Origin: Azolla caroliniana
Taxonomy: Eukaryota; Polypodiophyta
Length of the DNA stretch: 64,000 nt
NCBI GenBank assembly: GCA_043228905.1
Contig: JBHGNT010000001.1
Span: 12,338,001-12,402,000 of the forward strand
Direction of reading: 5' to 3'
Under the pieces are notes generated by a model that worked only from the letters and a program-made list of their open reading frames with translations, had not been told where the DNA came from and made no database searches. Below are positions 61,151 through 64,000 of this stretch, one piece after another. A program made the position numbers and the translations under genes. Position 1 is the stretch's first letter. Every line of letters starts with the position of its first letter.

Positions 61151-62835
61151 ATATCCATGGTTGTGAGTTTGAACATGTGTCTTGTAATAATGAAAATCTA
61201 CGAGCCATCATATGCATAGATAAGTTCAATATTCCACCCCCCCCCCCCAATCGCTTAGGGGTTGCTAGATGATTTCTTCACTTCTTCTTCCCTTCTCCAC
61301 TCTTGCGTTTTTTCCTCCCTCCCTCTCTCTCTCTCTCTCTAATCACTTTGAAATCTCAAAGTCTAACCTAATCATTGTATTTGGTCCAACCCTTGCAATT
61401 AACTTCATGAACTAATCAAAGCTTAACTAAGTTGGTGATTTCTTGTATTTTCTCTTTTTGAATGAGTATTTGCATCATGTTGAAGTCTCATATAGTTAAG
61501 AAACTATTTCTTTGTGTGAGCGTGACTAAGTAGGAGATTAGAAATAGAGTTAAATTGAGTAGTTATTTTAACATTAGACGATCAAGAATCATACACACCC
61601 GCTATTGTTTGTTTCACCAGCCAAAGGGTAGATGATGGTACCTTCTTGCACATCGGCCTTAATGTGGTTCTCTAGGAAGAATTCCCAAGCGAGAAGTAGT
61701 TACTAGCAAGAACCCAAGCGGAAATATCATGTGATAAAAGGTTTTTCCTAATTCCAATGTCTTCCAAGAGGAGGAAAAGGTTCCTCTTAGCGATGTTCTA
61801 CCTAGAATGTGCTTGCTCAATCCTTTTATGTAATGTCTCTCTATGCATGCCTTGCACATATTCGATGTGTGACCATACATAGTACTCTTACTTGCTATTA
61901 TTCAATATTGACATTACCAACCAACACATATTATATTGTTAACTATACAATGTTTACCATTGGTTCATATACCTTTCATTTGTCCTTATCATGTCTTGTC
62001 TCCTCCTTTGTCTTTCTTTGCCTGAAACTGCACACCTTATTTCTCTCTTAGGGTCATATTGAATCAATATAAAAGTCTATGAACATAATTTTGTTCTTCT
62101 CTTTAGTGGAAAAACTATATGACAATTTCCTAAGACAAAGGTTTTTGGCAAGACATTTTTTACGAATCATAATATTTTGTAAGGAATATGTATATTGCCA
62201 AAAATGTTAATACTTTTATTGTCTATGAATACAAGTAAATTGATACAACAACTAATGGCACAATGTTTTACAATGTAAATTAAGTGTAGCATCACACATG
62301 TAAATGTAATGCTCACATTCATTATCTACAAAGTGGAGGATGTTGCATTAGCCATGAGAATACTTTTGAAGGACAATGGGTGAACACGTCTACACCTTTT
62401 AACGCACAATATGCAACATAAGGCATCCAATTTTTGACTTTGACTCCTCTATCATACATGTGCCAATTATAAAAGGAAGGCTAATGAAAATGAGGTATGA
62501 AGTATGCTTGATGTTGAGCAAAAATGATTTATATCTATGCTTGGTCAAAAAGGGATTCCCCAACCTTTTAAAAAAGAGCTTTACTCAAACATTTGATATT
62601 TTACGTTCTGATTCCTAAATACAACTCTTACAACGAACAGACGATATTGATGTCCTTCCTATGGTTGAAATAGACACATGTGCAATTATGCCTCTCATGT
62701 TAGCTTAAGTAGATTCTCCCCTTTATTACGTACACAAAAGCAATCCCATGGTTTAAGAGGCAGGCAATTTTCCAAAGAGAGAGATGATGTTTTCACATTC
62801 ATAAGAGATAAGGCAGATAAATAGATCTAAGGTGT
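61151..62835. other. Intergenic DNA
   Basis: A poly-C run at 61237-61248 and a CT run at 61319-61340. No gene recognised. Confidence 0.5.
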
Positions 62836-63426
62836 GGTTTAATCAATACCGCTAGACAAAAAACTCGATAGAAGACATAGACATTCCAGTTTTCTGGAGA
62901 GTTCCACAAGGTTGACTGATATGAGTCCGGATCATTTTAGAAGAAGAAGACAATCTCGGAATCGAGTGAGTGTTCGAATCCTGGCAAACTGCTGACCAAA
63001 CTCAACATGCCTAGAATCAAAAGCCCAATTTTACAATTTATTGACTCATTTGATTATGGTTTAATCAGTACCGCTAGACAAAAAACTCGATAGAAGACAT
63101 AGACATGTATGGGACTGCAAAAAGGGATTGAGAATTCCAGTTTTCTGGAGAGTTCCACAAGGCTAATTGATATGAGTCCAGATCATTTTAGAAGAAGAAA
63201 ACAATCTCAGAATCGAGTGAGTGTCCGAATCTCGGCAAACTACTGACCTAACTCAACATGCCTAGAATCAAAAGCCCAAATTTACAATTTATTGACTCAT
63301 TTGACTCCAGATCATTTTAGAAGAAGAAGAAGAAGACAATCTCGGAATCCAGTGAGTGTCCGAATCCCGGCAAACTCCCAACCAAAGTGAGCATGGCCGG
63401 AATCAGAAGCCCACTTTTATAATTTC
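62836..63426. repeat. Tandem array, about 220-250-bp unit, 2.5 copies
   Basis: GGTTTAATCA.TACCGCTAGAC starts at 62836 and 63057; a third copy from about 63302 lacks the first half. The second copy has an extra 36 bp or so (around 63106). Each contains AGATCATTTTAGAAGAAGA-like text. Confidence 0.9.
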
Positions 63427-63528
63427 AGCATAAAAGTATATCCATTTATGTAATGCATATTATTCTTTCGACATATACCCTCCCATTATTTATTTATTTC
63501 GTAGTAGTTCCTGTTCGCCTTTCTCACC

Positions 63529-63617
63529 AAACCCTAATTCCCCATCATACCAAACCCTAATTTCGTTTCTCAGCTTCCCCGAACCCTAATTCTCTGTAGT
63601 AGTGCGAGAGAAAGGGT

Positions 63618-63657
<40 letters not shown>

Positions 63658-63670
63658 GAAGGGAAGGGAA
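63529..63670 (+). promoter_or_regulatory. Promoter and leader with telo-boxes and (GA)n
   Basis: AAACCCTAA occurs at 63529-63537 and 63552-63560 and AACCCTAA at 63582-63589. This telo-box is typical near the start of plant genes active in dividing cells, such as those for translation. An (AG)n tract (63620-63653) follows, then GGGAAGGGAA before an ATG. Confidence 0.6.
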
Positions 63671-63717
63671 ATGGGGTGGATGCGTGCCATCTTCACTCAT
63701 TTCGACATTTTTGGAGG
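63671..63717 (+). CDS. Putative first exon of a gene leaving the window
   Basis: The ATG at 63671 opens 15 codons reading MGWMRAIFTHFDIFG, followed by a good splice donor GG|GTAAAA at 63718. The DNA beyond is T-rich with repeated TTTCACTGT phrases, as in a plant intron. The family was not recognised; the exon may also be chance. The support comes from the telo-box promoter and the donor. Confidence 0.4.
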
Positions 63718-64000
63718 GTAAAAATCATCTGTCCTGTTTCTCTGATTCTGTTTTTGGTTTTCACTGTGCTGCTATAAATTTGAATGCATTCTCAGGGTTT
63801 TCTCTGTGTTGCGAGAATTTTAATTTATTATTAGGGTTTCACTGTATTGTTAGGACTTTCAATATGCTATGTGAATTTTCATCGCATTGTTCGGGGTTTC
63901 ACTGTAATTTTACGGCGTCCACTGTATTTTTAGGTTTTTTTGAAAAATAAACTGTATCCTACATTTATGACTAGGATTTTGTTCAGAAATGAGCAGTGAA

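Overview
The window is nuclear DNA of a land plant. Evidence for this: a split gene with GT/AG introns coding for a plant-type geranylgeranyltransferase-I beta subunit, an intronless dirigent-protein gene, remnants of a calmodulin-like gene and of a plastid CGFS glutaredoxin, telo-box motifs, LTR retrotransposons primed by initiator-Met tRNA, LINEs, tRNA-derived SINE-like pieces and long microsatellites. The lineage cannot be fixed from this sequence; nothing looks grass-like, and a seedless or early-diverging vascular plant is possible but unproven. No bacterial operons, phage or CRISPR arrays are present.

Layout. 1-5256: 5' part of a decayed Ty3/gypsy element on the minus strand (Gypsy-1), inserted in a Copia remnant (Copia-D, 5257-6334), which itself cuts an EF-hand gene remnant (6335-6851). 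9306-15205: the geranylgeranyltransferase beta gene, 11 exons in consistent phase, with LINE pieces in introns 5 and 8. 18361-22470: a decayed LINE holding a solo LTR. 23770-24113: an LTR with primer site. 26565-27149: the dirigent gene. 27606-29559: two solo LTRs. 30090-32535: a large ATAC/CA-rich satellite. 32857-33304: a glutaredoxin pseudogene. 36862-37600: another solo LTR.

38274-60401 is a stack of nested elements. A LINE-type ORF on the minus strand is split by Copia-A (38857-59893), which has equal 437-bp LTRs and a perfect ATAAC target duplication. Copia-A holds a Copia-B fragment, SINE-like repeats, and Gypsy-2. Gypsy-2 is interrupted in its RNase H region by Copia-C (44227-50023, two 395-bp LTRs) and in its LTR by a 5'-truncated LINE (LINE-G). 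LTR divergence, counted by eye, is about 7 % for Copia-A and 3 % for Copia-C, which agrees with the nesting order.

60457-61150 is a long inverted repeat (two 270-bp arms). 62836-63426 is a short tandem array. 63529 to the end looks like the promoter, first exon and first intron of a gene leaving the window.

Only three loci look like host genes: the prenyltransferase subunit, the dirigent protein and the cut-off gene at the right edge. The rest is transposon-derived or repetitive. The most notable points are a conserved charged tail after RNase H in two Copia elements, a shared hairpin at the U3 ends of several LTR families, a strong C-to-T signature in the stop codons of dead elements, and the inverted repeat.
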